From positions 1 to 64,000 of IMG/VR virus record IMGVR_UViG_3300040801_001492: DNA of 64,000 nucleotides. The stretch is one strand, 5' to 3'. Shown one piece after another: positions 40,219 through 49,270 of the stretch (its first letter is position 1; the number at the start of each line of letters is the position of its first letter). The notes under the pieces are model-generated. The model was not told the DNA's origin and ran no database searches. It saw only the letters and a program-made list of their open reading frames with translations. Source of the stretch: a virus. The position numbers and the translations under genes are program-made.

Positions 40219-40666
40219 AGACTATATAGACGTAACTAGAGAATATCATTCAACTGATATGTGGCTTAAACCGATAGGATTATGGTATTCATTAGACTAT
40301 GTATGGGAACAGGTATGTATTGGTTACAATGTACCTTGTGGTAAGAATAAACTTTTACTGGATATTATTGATGAAGGTATATTTATTATTGATTCATTAG
40401 ATAAGCTAAGAGTATTTATAGATAAATATGCTGACCTAGATAAAGGATTTATTAACTGGACAAGTGTACAGAATAAATATGATGGTTTCGAAGTACGTAA
40501 CTATAACTATATACTAAGCCAGATAAGAAAATATTATCCTTATGAGCTTGAATATATTTGGTTTAACTCACTTGATTGTGCTAGTGGATGTTTATGGAAT
40601 TTGTCAGCAATTCATAGTATTACAAAATTAGAGGAAAGCTTACAGAAATCTGGGGTTTTCTCATAA
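40193..40666 (+). CDS. Protein, unrecognised
   Basis: This 157-residue protein is Tyr- and Trp-rich and Cys-containing (DYVWEQVCIGYNVPCGKNKL, NYILSQIRKYYPYELEYIWF, LDCASGCLWNLSAI). It overlaps the 60-residue gene by 26 nt. No known fold. Confidence 0.45.
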   Translation: MKRIHYTNKDYIDVTREYHSTDMWLKPIGLWYSLDYVWEQVCIGYNVPCGKNKLLLDIIDEGIFIIDSLDKLRVFIDKYADLDKGFINWTSVQNKYDGFEVRNYNYILSQIRKYYPYELEYIWFNSLDCASGCLWNLSAIHSITKLEESLQKSGVFS

Positions 40667-40679
40667 AATATATATAATT

Positions 40680-41078
40680 ATGGAGAAATTAAAATTAGAT
40701 GGCTACAAACATGATAAAAGACAATCATTACGTACTTTTATTACTAATTTTCTTAAAACCTATAATCGAGAATATCATACCTTATATGCAGAAGGAGAGA
40801 ATGAAGGATTATTACAGACACCTTGGCGATGCTCACGTTCACTAGGTGATATAACAGCTATATGTAACTATTACTATCCTGATACAACGAAAGAGGAAGT
40901 AAAGGAAATACTATTAGGATCGGGTAAGAATCTAGTAGGACATTATTGTAGTGATATACATAAAAGAGTGTATGAACATTTATCTATACATCCTGGTTGG
41001 GTTCAAGCTGATAATGGTATGTTTGATGAATATGGTGATGAAATAACATATAATGACTATGAAGATAAGAATACATGA
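40680..41078 (+). CDS. Protein, unrecognised
   Basis: This 132-residue protein has a basic N-terminus (KLDGYKHDKRQSLRTFITNF), a Tyr/Cys middle (TPWRCSRSLGDITAICNYYY), KNLVGHYCSDIHKRVYEHL and an acidic end (YGDEITYNDYEDKNT). Overlaps the next gene by 26 nt. Position at the start of the replication block suggests a DNA-related role. Confidence 0.45.
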   Translation: MEKLKLDGYKHDKRQSLRTFITNFLKTYNREYHTLYAEGENEGLLQTPWRCSRSLGDITAICNYYYPDTTKEEVKEILLGSGKNLVGHYCSDIHKRVYEHLSIHPGWVQADNGMFDEYGDEITYNDYEDKNT

Positions 41079-41883
41079 TGAATTAAATTATCCTTTTAGT
41101 TCAATAGAAAAAGAATTATTTATAAGAGCACATGCTGACATAAAAAGTATACACTTAGCACACTCTGATAGTATAAATACCATTGATTTAATACGTAAAA
41201 TATCTAAATATTTACATTTAACAGGCTTATATACTCTTTATGATGAAAAATCTAAATATATACTAGATAGGAAATTAACTGATATACAGTGGATGGGTTT
41301 ACATACATTAGTAATACTTACTGTATCAGCATTAAATCAATATTCTGATAATATTATTTACTATAAACCAGGTAACCATATAGAAACTCCTTTTAGTACA
41401 ACACTAACAACATTAGTAAAAGTATTAGATTATCTATGTGGTAAAATATTCTATGTTAATGAAATTGAATATTCCGTATGGTTTAATATTTATCATAATA
41501 TATTAGGTAGTATATTATGTCCTGATGTTGGTGCTAGAGTTTTCTTTAATGAGAATATATATATATCACTAGAATTAGTTAAAAATCTCCTTAGTCAGGA
41601 TAATATAAAAGATATTTATAGAATTATATTAATAGAATCCGATGAACCGAGTAAATATGCTCTTAGTTTAGGCGACCTTGATTATAGAGATGAATTTGGA
41701 TATACAGTATATGATATATTAGATAGTTTAAAGAGAACTATTGTTTTTGATAAGGAGATAGATGATGATATGTATCATATAAATGAGGATGTTACTGGTA
41801 TCCTTAAATGTAACACTAATATTATAAATTATACTAATTACGATAAAATGGTTAAAAAATATACAGATGAAAAGAAGACTTAA
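41053..41883 (+). CDS. Helical protein of the replication block, unrecognised
   Basis: This 276-residue protein starts MTMKIRIHDELNYPFSSIEK; the ATG six nt later is an equal choice. It is a helical protein (IELFIRAHADIK-type, LTTLVKVLDYLCGKIFYVNE) with an acidic C-terminus (RTIVFDKEIDDDMYHINED). It lies directly before the replication genes and overlaps the next gene by 17 nt. It may be paired with the 390-residue protein after it. Confidence 0.45.
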   Translation: MTMKIRIHDELNYPFSSIEKELFIRAHADIKSIHLAHSDSINTIDLIRKISKYLHLTGLYTLYDEKSKYILDRKLTDIQWMGLHTLVILTVSALNQYSDNIIYYKPGNHIETPFSTTLTTLVKVLDYLCGKIFYVNEIEYSVWFNIYHNILGSILCPDVGARVFFNENIYISLELVKNLLSQDNIKDIYRIILIESDEPSKYALSLGDLDYRDEFGYTVYDILDSLKRTIVFDKEIDDDMYHINEDVTGILKCNTNIINYTNYDKMVKKYTDEKKT

Positions 41884-43039
41884 AGAAAATATTGCAGATA
41901 ATTCAGATGGAACAACTTCATTTACTACTTCCAATGGTGCAAGTTGGAATATATATGATGTAGAACAGGTTAAGTTTGATACTTTACAAGAATACTTAAA
42001 AGAAAGCAGAGAAGCAATGAAAATACAAAATTTTGAAGCACGACAACCTTTTATACCAGAAGAAGCTGTAAAAGAAGAACCGAAAACCAAATTACCAAAG
42101 AAAGTGAGTAAGTTTATTAATGATATGAGAGAGAAATATGAGCAGTTACAGCAAAATAAAGAACTATCTGTATCTTCTTTGTCTAATAAAGAAAGCTCAT
42201 TAGAAGATTTATTTGAAACAGATATATTGTCCTGCGTATATAATAGTTCTGTATCTTATTATCTATGGCATTCTTATCGAACTACTAAGAATCCTATATA
42301 TTTATTAGCTCTTTTTATAGGTGCTAATATTTTAAGAACTGATATACACATTAGGATAGCTTACCAATGTGCATCTAGTTTACCTTTAGATGATAGTACA
42401 GAAAGTAAGAAAAAGTTTGAATCTGTTTTGAATAGAATATATGCTCCTGGTAATTTTGATAGACGTATAAGAGGATTATTAACAAGTATACCTGGATATA
42501 AGGCTAGTAGTGATACTGAACTAATAATAGATAGTAAAAACATGTTAGAAGATATTTTACCTATAATGTTAGAACATTTTAAAAATGGTGTAGTATATCC
42601 TGAGTTTAATATCAGCGATTACTATAGTTTATTAGAACTAAAACGTACAATACGTAAGTATAATATAACTACATGTAAGCTATTAGATAAAATATTATCT
42701 TTTAAAAAAAGCATGGAATTTGAATCTATTATAATGGGTTTAACTATAGTATATATGCCCTATGAAAATATGATGATAGCATGTTTTGCTGAGGTAAATA
42801 ATGTATTATCTTCTATTAAATTATCACGCCATCATATAAAAAGTTTTAATATGTTTTTGGAAAAATATAATACAAATAATTTGGTTAAGAGCAAAAAAAG
42901 TAGTATGTTAGAACCAGTAACTATTGATGGTAAGGTATATGATAAGCATATTATTAACCAAGCTATTGAAGATTCTTTAGATGATGTATTGTTAAATGTT
43001 GAAATAGAGGAGGAACTAAATGAAGAAGAAGAAAGCTAA
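41867..43039 (+). CDS. Large helical protein of the replication block, unrecognised
   Basis: This 390-residue protein has a basic N-terminus (MKRRLKENIADNSDGTTSF) and a coiled coil at about residues 85-110 (KFINDMREKYEQLQQNKELS). The helical middle (SSVSYYLWHSYRTTKNPIYL) and acidic C-terminus (IEEELNEEEES) follow. It ends with the AGGAGG site used by the next ORF. It might bind replication partners; no motif proves it. Confidence 0.45.
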   Translation: MKRRLKENIADNSDGTTSFTTSNGASWNIYDVEQVKFDTLQEYLKESREAMKIQNFEARQPFIPEEAVKEEPKTKLPKKVSKFINDMREKYEQLQQNKELSVSSLSNKESSLEDLFETDILSCVYNSSVSYYLWHSYRTTKNPIYLLALFIGANILRTDIHIRIAYQCASSLPLDDSTESKKKFESVLNRIYAPGNFDRRIRGLLTSIPGYKASSDTELIIDSKNMLEDILPIMLEHFKNGVVYPEFNISDYYSLLELKRTIRKYNITTCKLLDKILSFKKSMEFESIIMGLTIVYMPYENMMIACFAEVNNVLSSIKLSRHHIKSFNMFLEKYNTNNLVKSKKSSMLEPVTIDGKVYDKHIINQAIEDSLDDVLLNVEIEEELNEEEES

Positions 43040-43163
43040 AAAGCCTATAATAGGTTTAGGTAAAAGTAGTTTACCTAAGGGACATCTTATATATGATGAG
43101 AATGAGTTAGAGAGAGAAACGCTTAAAATTAAATATTATGAGAGGATTAAGATTAATTATTGA
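43020..43163 (+). CDS. 47-residue basic protein
   Basis: ATG at 43020 overlaps the previous gene and has a GAGGAGG site 8 nt upstream. It starts MKKKKAKKPIIGLGKSSLPK and ends with NELERETLKIKYYERIKINY. The Lys-rich N-terminus suggests nucleic-acid contact. It overlaps the initiator-like gene by 26 nt. Confidence 0.5.
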   Translation: MKKKKAKKPIIGLGKSSLPKGHLIYDENELERETLKIKYYERIKINY

Positions 43164-43719
43164 TCTTACACGTGTAGTAGCTAATGAAATAACAATAACT
43201 GAGTATTTATCTTTATATTATATTAAACTAGTTAATGCAGGCGAAGATCATAAATTATTCTTTAAATCGTTTTTACCTTCTGATAAGGATTATACATATT
43301 TAGGACAGAAAGGATTTGTTGTCACATCTGCTTTTAGTAAGTCACAATATGAACTAACAGATAAAGGTAGAAAACTATTTCCTAACATAGATAATTCATT
43401 TGAAGAATTTTATAATATGTTTCCACATAAAGTACCTGATAGTACAGGGCACTATAGACCAGTATCTACTAAGGATATAACAAGTGTAAGTGCTCAGGCT
43501 ACTCGTAAGCTGTGGAATAGAATAATTGGGTCTAATCCTTCATTACAGGATAATATTATTGAAGGACTAAAGAAAGAGTTGAAATATAGAGAACGTAGTG
43601 GTACAATGATGTACCTTAATAATATAGATACGTGGTTACGTAATTATACATGGGAAAAATGGTTAGCTGATATTAATGATGAGGAGAAAAATGTGAATGG
43701 TAGTATGACAAAAATTTAA
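43138..43719 (+). CDS. Replication initiator or helicase-loader-like protein
   Basis: This 193-residue protein has a winged-helix-like N-terminus (ITITEYLSLYYIKLVNAGED, GFVVTSAFSKSQYELTDKGR). The C-terminal domain SAQATRKLWNRIIGSNPSLQ, then MMYLNNIDTWLRNYTWEKWL, is the pattern of phage helicase-loader and replication-organizer proteins. It lies just before the replicative helicase. The role is inferred from motif and order. Confidence 0.6.
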   Translation: MRGLRLIIDLTRVVANEITITEYLSLYYIKLVNAGEDHKLFFKSFLPSDKDYTYLGQKGFVVTSAFSKSQYELTDKGRKLFPNIDNSFEEFYNMFPHKVPDSTGHYRPVSTKDITSVSAQATRKLWNRIIGSNPSLQDNIIEGLKKELKYRERSGTMMYLNNIDTWLRNYTWEKWLADINDEEKNVNGSMTKI

Positions 43720-43736
43720 ACTTTTTTAATTAAAAA

Positions 43737-43768
43737 TTTGTAATTTTCGCATATTTTAGTTATATTTG
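43737..43768 (+). promoter_or_regulatory. Bacteroidota-type promoter before the helicase
   Basis: TTTG, 20 nt, TATATTTG, 24 nt before the helicase ATG. The pattern equals those on the minus strand. Confidence 0.75.
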
Positions 43769-43792
43769 TAGAAAGATTTGTGGGGAGAAAAT

Positions 43793-44926
43793 ATGCACTA
43801 TAAAGAGACGTTAAAACAATTACAGCTAAATAAACAGAAACGTTTAGCTGGTGATGTAATATCTATACCATGGTCATTACCTAGATTATCTAAGATATTA
43901 CCTGGTATTGAAAAATCAAGATACTATTTAGTTACTGCAAGTGCCAAAGCAGGAAAATCGCAACTCACTGATTATCTGTTTGTTTACCAACCTATCGAAT
44001 GGTTGATGAACAATATGGATTCTAATATATCACTAAAGATATTCTATTTTTCTTTAGAGATGTCTATTAAGGCTAAGTTGCTATCTGCTATGTGCTATAA
44101 GCTTTTTCAGGAGCATCAGATTGTTATTAGTCCTCAGGATTTAAGTTCGGTATTTTCATCTTATATTATGGATGATGAAATTGAACAGCTTATTCAAGAG
44201 GAGAAATTTACTCATTGGTTTGATACATTAGAATCGGTAGTTACCTATCATGATGATGTACGCAATCCTTATGGTATATTTAAAGTAATAAAATCTTATG
44301 CTGAACATCCTGATAATGGTAGATACACATATAAATCTATACCATGGCAGAATGATGACGGTACGTTTATTCAAAAGACAGTAAGGGATAAATATATTCC
44401 TGTCCGTCCTAATGAATATGTACTTATTATTGTTGACCATATAGGTTTATTACAGCCTAAGGCTGGTGATAATCTACACCAGGCTATTAGTGAGTTTAGT
44501 AGCGGATATTGTCTTGAGATGCGTGATAGATGGGGTTATTCGCCTGTAATAGTACAGCAACAAACAGCCGATTCTTCTAAGGCACAATTTACTGTCAGAG
44601 GAGATACTATTATAGATAAGATTAAACCTGATCAAGAAGGGCTGGCTGATAATAAATATACAGCCAGGGATGTAGACTTGATGATTAGTTTATTCTATCC
44701 TAAGAGATATAATATAAATTTCTATGAAGGAATAGATTTAACTAAGATCGGAGAGCAACATAGAGAGTTTGCAATTAATTTAAACAGAAATGGTATATCT
44801 AATGCATCATTACAGTTATTTTTTGTAGGTTCAAATTCTTATTTTGAAGAATTACCTAAGGAGATAAATGATTTTGATTATGAAAGATATAATCAACTGT
44901 TAACTAAAAATAAGAGGAATAAATAA
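43793..44926 (+). CDS. dnaB: DnaB-like replicative helicase
   Basis: I use the ATG at 43793 (MHYKETLKQLQLNKQKRLAG), not the upstream GTG/TTG-based extension; a GGGGAG site precedes it and the promoter ends 24 nt before. This gives 377 residues with only the RecA-like motor: Walker A SAKAGKS (about residues 49-56), Walker B VLIIVDHIG, and a conserved QQT region (VIVQQQTADSS). The N-terminal DnaB helical domain is missing, so a separate loader is expected, and the initiator-like gene fits. It unwinds DNA at the fork as a hexamer. Confidence 0.85.
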   Translation: MHYKETLKQLQLNKQKRLAGDVISIPWSLPRLSKILPGIEKSRYYLVTASAKAGKSQLTDYLFVYQPIEWLMNNMDSNISLKIFYFSLEMSIKAKLLSAMCYKLFQEHQIVISPQDLSSVFSSYIMDDEIEQLIQEEKFTHWFDTLESVVTYHDDVRNPYGIFKVIKSYAEHPDNGRYTYKSIPWQNDDGTFIQKTVRDKYIPVRPNEYVLIIVDHIGLLQPKAGDNLHQAISEFSSGYCLEMRDRWGYSPVIVQQQTADSSKAQFTVRGDTIIDKIKPDQEGLADNKYTARDVDLMISLFYPKRYNINFYEGIDLTKIGEQHREFAINLNRNGISNASLQLFFVGSNSYFEELPKEINDFDYERYNQLLTKNKRNK

Positions 44927-44927
44927 T

Positions 44928-45632
44928 ATGTCAGAATTAATAGGAATTGTAGGAGCAACTGGTACAGGAAAAAGTACAGCTATCATGCAAGACCCTGATT
45001 TAGGTATTGAAGGATTAAATCCTAAGGAAACATTTATTATCAATATAGCAAATAAACCATTGCCATTTAAAGGATGGAAGAAACACTTTATTCCTTTGAA
45101 TAAGGATGGGGAAGGAAACTTGCTTAATTCTGATAATCCAATAGATGTACTAAAAGTACTGGATTATATAGATAAGGTAAGAACAGATATTAAATATATT
45201 ATAATAGATGATTTTCAATACGTACTTGCCTTTGAATTTATGTCTAAAGCTTTAGAAAAAGGCTTTGACAAGTTTTCTATAATGGCAAAAAATGCTTTCG
45301 ATATACTTAATAAAGGACGTAAGCTAAGAGATGACCTTAAAGTATTTGTACTTACTCATTCAGAAGAGTATCAGAAAGATTTTGAAACTGTACGTAAGAT
45401 GAAAACAATCGGCAAACTTTTGGACGATAAGGTAACATTGGAAGGCTTATTTACTGTATTATTATATACCCATTCGGAATGGGATGATAAGGCAGAAAAA
45501 GGCAGTTACTTCTTTGTTACTAATAGAACAAATGATTACCCCGCCAAGAGTCCTGTACGTATGTTTGATAGTATAAAGATACCTAATGATTTGGGCTTTG
45601 TTAGCCGTAAGATTGATGAATATAATAAATAA
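44928..45632 (+). CDS. Sak4-like P-loop ATPase (annealing/recombination)
   Basis: This 234-residue protein has a Walker A at residues 9-16 (GATGTGKS) and a Walker B (YIIIDDFQY), then TVLLYTHSEWDD near the end. That is the phage Sak4-like RecA-core ATPase pattern. Such proteins help single-strand annealing during recombination or repair. It starts 1 nt after the helicase stop and is next to SSB, its usual partner. The alternative is an AAA_24-type ATPase of unknown role. Confidence 0.7.
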   Translation: MSELIGIVGATGTGKSTAIMQDPDLGIEGLNPKETFIINIANKPLPFKGWKKHFIPLNKDGEGNLLNSDNPIDVLKVLDYIDKVRTDIKYIIIDDFQYVLAFEFMSKALEKGFDKFSIMAKNAFDILNKGRKLRDDLKVFVLTHSEEYQKDFETVRKMKTIGKLLDDKVTLEGLFTVLLYTHSEWDDKAEKGSYFFVTNRTNDYPAKSPVRMFDSIKIPNDLGFVSRKIDEYNK

Positions 45633-45649
45633 TAATTTAATTAAAAACT

Positions 45650-46261
45650 ATGAGTGGAATTAATTTTAACAATGAGAGCGAGTTTATTAATGAAGTGAGT
45701 ATTTTTAACAATGGCGAACCAGGTATTGTTGAGAATGTTAAAGTGAGAGTAGAGGTGAAGTCTCCTGAAGATGAAGATAAGAAACCTGCATATAAGTTTA
45801 TTGCTCAAGATAAGCATGGAGAGATTAACGAAGGATTTTTCTATTATGAATCAGCCGAAGATAAAGGATTCAAGAATTATCAAGCACAGAGACTTATAAG
45901 GTTAGCTAAGGGAGTACTTGGGGATGATGTTGAATTTCCAGTTTTTAATACACCAAAAGAGGCACTAGATAATATTATGAAGATGGTTGCTAAAGGTTGT
46001 AAAGATAAATATTATCGTGTAGCTGTATGCTACGGTACAACCAGAAGGCCCGATTCATATCTACGCTTTAGATCATTTGGTCGTTTTATTGAGCCTATGT
46101 CGGTTGAACCGGCTACATTAAAGTTTGATAATAGCGATAATATGGTTAAGAAAGCTATAGAACCTACTAGTGAACAGTTGTTAGTACAACAGATGAACCA
46201 AAACCTACCAGAACAACCATCACCTTCTCCAGATGAAGAGAAGAGTGATCTACCGTTCTAG
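45650..46261 (+). CDS. ssb: Single-stranded DNA-binding protein
   Basis: This 203-residue protein has an acidic tail ending EEKSDLPF, the classic SSB C-terminal tip used to recruit partners. The core reads like an OB fold (GEPGIVENVKVRVEVKSPED, KPAYKFIAQDKHGEINEGFF). It coats exposed strands during replication. It lies after the Sak4-like gene and before a terminator. The tail is decisive; the family is crAss-like phage SSB by context. Confidence 0.75.
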   Translation: MSGINFNNESEFINEVSIFNNGEPGIVENVKVRVEVKSPEDEDKKPAYKFIAQDKHGEINEGFFYYESAEDKGFKNYQAQRLIRLAKGVLGDDVEFPVFNTPKEALDNIMKMVAKGCKDKYYRVAVCYGTTRRPDSYLRFRSFGRFIEPMSVEPATLKFDNSDNMVKKAIEPTSEQLLVQQMNQNLPEQPSPSPDEEKSDLPF

Positions 46262-46299
46262 GTAGAATATTTTCTCAGTATAATTATATAACCATTGAA

Positions 46300-46333
46300 A
46301 GTAGGCTCCTATATTGGGGCCTACTTTTTTTAT
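46300..46333 (+). terminator. Intrinsic terminator after SSB
   Basis: AGTAGGC pairs with GCCTACT over 7 bp with seven T after it. It ends the helicase-ATPase-SSB transcript. Confidence 0.8.
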
Positions 46334-46343
46334 CTATCTATAT

Positions 46344-47393
46344 ATGGATAAATCAATTATTGATTTTAACGATCCTATCTATGCTAATAGGTCTTTTGTT
46401 ACTAAAGAATCTTTATTGGAATATGTCAGTGAATATGATATTCTTAAGAATTATTATCCCGATATTGAACTAGGCACTGTAATCAATAGTCCTCTTCGTA
46501 AAGATAACCATCCTAGCTTTAGCTTATTCTATTCAGAAGCTAATGATTGTATTCTTTATAAAGACCAGGCTACAGGTGATATAGGTAATATCTTCGATTT
46601 TATACAAAGACTATACAATATACCCAGTTATGCTGATACCTTAGAACAGATAGCTACTGATTTTGGTATAGATAAATATTTTATTATCTCTAAACCAAAA
46701 ACTAAAAAACTTAAGGCAACTAAAGCATATCACACGTCTTATAAAGAAACATATACGTATGAGCTTAAGATAGTAGCTAGAGACTGGAAAGAATCAGATT
46801 TAGTTTTTTGGGATTCATTTGGTATATGTCTGGACACATTAAAACGATTTAATGTAGTACCTATAGAAGGTTATTATTCTAATAACCAAGGTACTTCTAT
46901 TTATGTTAATACAAGGGATTTAAGCTATGCTTTTTTAGAATATAAAGATTTACAACTTACTTATAAGATATATAGACCATTTCAGAGTAAAGAACGTAAA
47001 TGGCGAACTAATCATCCTTATGGTGTTCATCAGGGATATAACCAGTTACCTCATATAGGTGAACATCTGATAATCACCAAATCATTGAAAGATGTAATGT
47101 CTTTATATGATGTAGCATCTATTCCTTCTATTGCTATACAAGCAGAAACTAATTCTATTAAGCCTCAAGTTATGAATGAATATATCAGTAGGTTTAATAA
47201 TGTTTATACACTCTTTGATACTGATATAACAGGATTAGAAAGTATGCTTAAATATCTCAAAAAGTATAATATTATAGGTATTAGTATTCCTATAAAAAAA
47301 TATCCATTAGCAAAAGATTTTAGTGACTTAGTAAAATTTTATGGTAGTGAAAAAGCATTATATTTCTTAAATAACAAATTAAAAATTTCTTAA
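46344..47393 (+). CDS. DnaG-like primase
   Basis: I use the ATG at 46344 (MDKSIIDFNDPIYANRSFVT), because the longer reading starts inside the terminator; it gives 349 residues. The N-terminal segment with NSPLRKDNHPSFSLFY, then GDIGNIFDFIQRLY, is typical of phage DnaG-type primases without the usual CHC2 Cys set. The Toprim fold follows with LIITKSLKDVMSLYDV, then TLFDTDITGLESM (DxD metal site). It makes primers for the DnaB helicase complex. The KSLKD variant of the usual EGxxD motif is a minor oddity. Confidence 0.75.
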   Translation: MDKSIIDFNDPIYANRSFVTKESLLEYVSEYDILKNYYPDIELGTVINSPLRKDNHPSFSLFYSEANDCILYKDQATGDIGNIFDFIQRLYNIPSYADTLEQIATDFGIDKYFIISKPKTKKLKATKAYHTSYKETYTYELKIVARDWKESDLVFWDSFGICLDTLKRFNVVPIEGYYSNNQGTSIYVNTRDLSYAFLEYKDLQLTYKIYRPFQSKERKWRTNHPYGVHQGYNQLPHIGEHLIITKSLKDVMSLYDVASIPSIAIQAETNSIKPQVMNEYISRFNNVYTLFDTDITGLESMLKYLKKYNIIGISIPIKKYPLAKDFSDLVKFYGSEKALYFLNNKLKIS

Positions 47394-47395
47394 TT

Positions 47396-48100
47396 ATGGT
47401 AACAAAACTTATTTGTAAGACGCCTAAACATTATCAACTTACTGAAGGTAAAGTATATGAAGTAGTTGAATTTGTTAATGGTGAAACAAGTGTATTATTA
47501 ACTAATGATTTAGGTGTTCTAAAACGCTATTCCATGAAACTTTTTGAAAAAGAAGTAAGTGTAGATACTCTGTTTGATGAAATAATAAAAGAACTTAATT
47601 TTAAAATGCCTGTTACTCGTCCTCAAGGCAATTCTTCAGTAATTTACTTTGAAATTTTAGGACAACCTAATAATGGATTAACCTTATTTCGCTCACAGAC
47701 AAGTTGTAGCGTAAAAGATATAGAAGGTATAAATTCATTGATAGGTAGACTAAGAAGACTTATAGATCAGTATTTAGATCATAATGATAAGGTTAAACTA
47801 TTATCTGCTAATGACCGATATGAATTAAAGTCTATGTTAGGTACAGCATTGGCTGATAAAATAAACTGGACTGATATAATACAAGAAATAAAAGCAGTTA
47901 CCTTTTATTTTGTTACTACTCACTATGATAAACAAGATGGTGAAGATGTTTTTGGAGAAAATTTCAGAAATGTTTTAATGAAAACATTGCATTCTATATC
48001 TACTACACGTAACGAGAATATTAAAAATATAATAAGAAGAACTAAAAATTATTCAGGTCAAAATCTTATTGCATTAGTAATTCCAAATCCTATAAAATAA
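47396..48100 (+). CDS. Protein with barrel N-terminus, unrecognised
   Basis: This 234-residue protein starts MVTKLICKTPKHYQLTEGKV, a barrel shared with the 174-residue protein at 33267. It continues with TVIYFEILGQPNNGLTLFRS-type strands and helices (SLIGRLRRLIDQYLDHNDKV, LMKTLHSISTTRNENIKNII). It stands between the primase and the amidotransferase and may belong to either block. Confidence 0.45.
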   Translation: MVTKLICKTPKHYQLTEGKVYEVVEFVNGETSVLLTNDLGVLKRYSMKLFEKEVSVDTLFDEIIKELNFKMPVTRPQGNSSVIYFEILGQPNNGLTLFRSQTSCSVKDIEGINSLIGRLRRLIDQYLDHNDKVKLLSANDRYELKSMLGTALADKINWTDIIQEIKAVTFYFVTTHYDKQDGEDVFGENFRNVLMKTLHSISTTRNENIKNIIRRTKNYSGQNLIALVIPNPIK

Positions 48101-48107
48101 TAAAATT

Positions 48108-48896
48108 ATGAAAATTCCGAAGATTGGTATTCCATTTTGGAGAATGGGAGATAATAGTTTAGGTGTAACATTGCCTTACTATACATATTTTGAACGTTTT
48201 GGTTATATTGTAGTGCTTAATCCCATGGTTGAACCAAATCAAGAATTATATACTGATATTGACCTATTAGTATTGCCTGGTGGTGCTGATATACTACCAG
48301 AAAGGTATAATCATATGCCTAGCCTGTTTACAGGTAAGCCGGACTTGATAAAAGATTATTTTGATATGCATGTACTTCCTAGGTATATTGCTGATACAGA
48401 TATTCCTATATTTGGTATATGTAGAGGTTTTCAATCTATAGCTGTACATTTTGGATATCCATTAATACAGGATATGTATCATGAAACTAATAAACCCGAT
48501 AAGAGGTGGGAAAATGTACATAAGCTGTCTGTTAATTCAGCTTTTGTAGAAGAGATGGCAAAATTTAACGAAAAAATAGAAGATAATTCTGATAAAATAT
48601 ATGATTCACTATATAATATTAAATTACCTTTTAATCGTGAATATGACAAAATTAAGAAAAGAAATCTTATTACTTTTTCAGTTAATTCATTGCACCATCA
48701 GGCTGTATCTAGTACACAGATAGAAGAAGATAAATCTTTTAATATTATAGCCAAGTATCAAGGTGCTTTTGCTCCTTTTATTGAAGCAATGGTTTCTGAA
48801 GATAGCAGAATAGCAGGAGTACAATATCATCCTGAAGAGCTGTTTGACGAACCAATAGCTAAGTATTTAATTTATAAATTATTATATAAAGTATGA
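48108..48896 (+). CDS. Class I glutamine amidotransferase (peptidase C26-like), first gene of the amide cluster
   Basis: This 262-residue protein has the oxyanion-strand motif LLVLPGGADI, the nucleophile elbow GICRGFQS with Cys105, and His241/Glu243 in QYHPEE: a full catalytic triad. The pattern matches gamma-glutamyl-gamma-aminobutyrate hydrolase (PuuD) types, which cut gamma-glutamyl amides. In the cluster it may remove or transfer gamma-glutamyl groups. It overlaps the GGCT-like gene by 4 nt, and the following five genes are adjacent or overlapping. Confidence 0.85.
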   Translation: MKIPKIGIPFWRMGDNSLGVTLPYYTYFERFGYIVVLNPMVEPNQELYTDIDLLVLPGGADILPERYNHMPSLFTGKPDLIKDYFDMHVLPRYIADTDIPIFGICRGFQSIAVHFGYPLIQDMYHETNKPDKRWENVHKLSVNSAFVEEMAKFNEKIEDNSDKIYDSLYNIKLPFNREYDKIKKRNLITFSVNSLHHQAVSSTQIEEDKSFNIIAKYQGAFAPFIEAMVSEDSRIAGVQYHPEELFDEPIAKYLIYKLLYKV

Positions 48897-49270
48897 AAAA
48901 AGAAAGAATTTTTGTTTATGGTACCTTACTAGAAGGTTGTGGTAATCATCAATATTATCTGCGTGATGCTAAGAAACTAGGCGAACATATAACAGATTCA
49001 CAATTTACTATGCTACATTTAGGTGGTTTTCCTGGAGTTATAGGAATAGGTAATACAGCTATTAGAGGTGAAGTATATGAGATTACTGAAAATGAGTTTA
49101 GGGATATAGATGGTTTAGAAGGATATAATCCTAATAATCCTTCTTATGGTCTGTATGATAGAACACAAATAAAAACTCCATGGGGTAATGCATGGATATA
49201 CCTATATAATCATCGTGATAATCATCATTTTAATAAAATAACCTCAGGATCATGGAGAAACAAAGACTAA
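48893..49270 (+). CDS. Gamma-glutamylcyclotransferase-like protein (AIG2/GGCT fold)
   Basis: This 125-residue protein has the signature VYGTLLEG (Tyr9-Gly-Thr-Leu12) near the start and a catalytic Glu76 in IDGLEGYN. The end has WIYLYNH, as in GGCT proteins. Enzymes of this fold cyclise a gamma-glutamyl amine to 5-oxoproline, releasing the amine. It is thus another glutamyl-handling step. It overlaps the ATP-grasp gene by 19 nt, so translation is coupled. Confidence 0.85.
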   Translation: MKKERIFVYGTLLEGCGNHQYYLRDAKKLGEHITDSQFTMLHLGGFPGVIGIGNTAIRGEVYEITENEFRDIDGLEGYNPNNPSYGLYDRTQIKTPWGNAWIYLYNHRDNHHFNKITSGSWRNKD

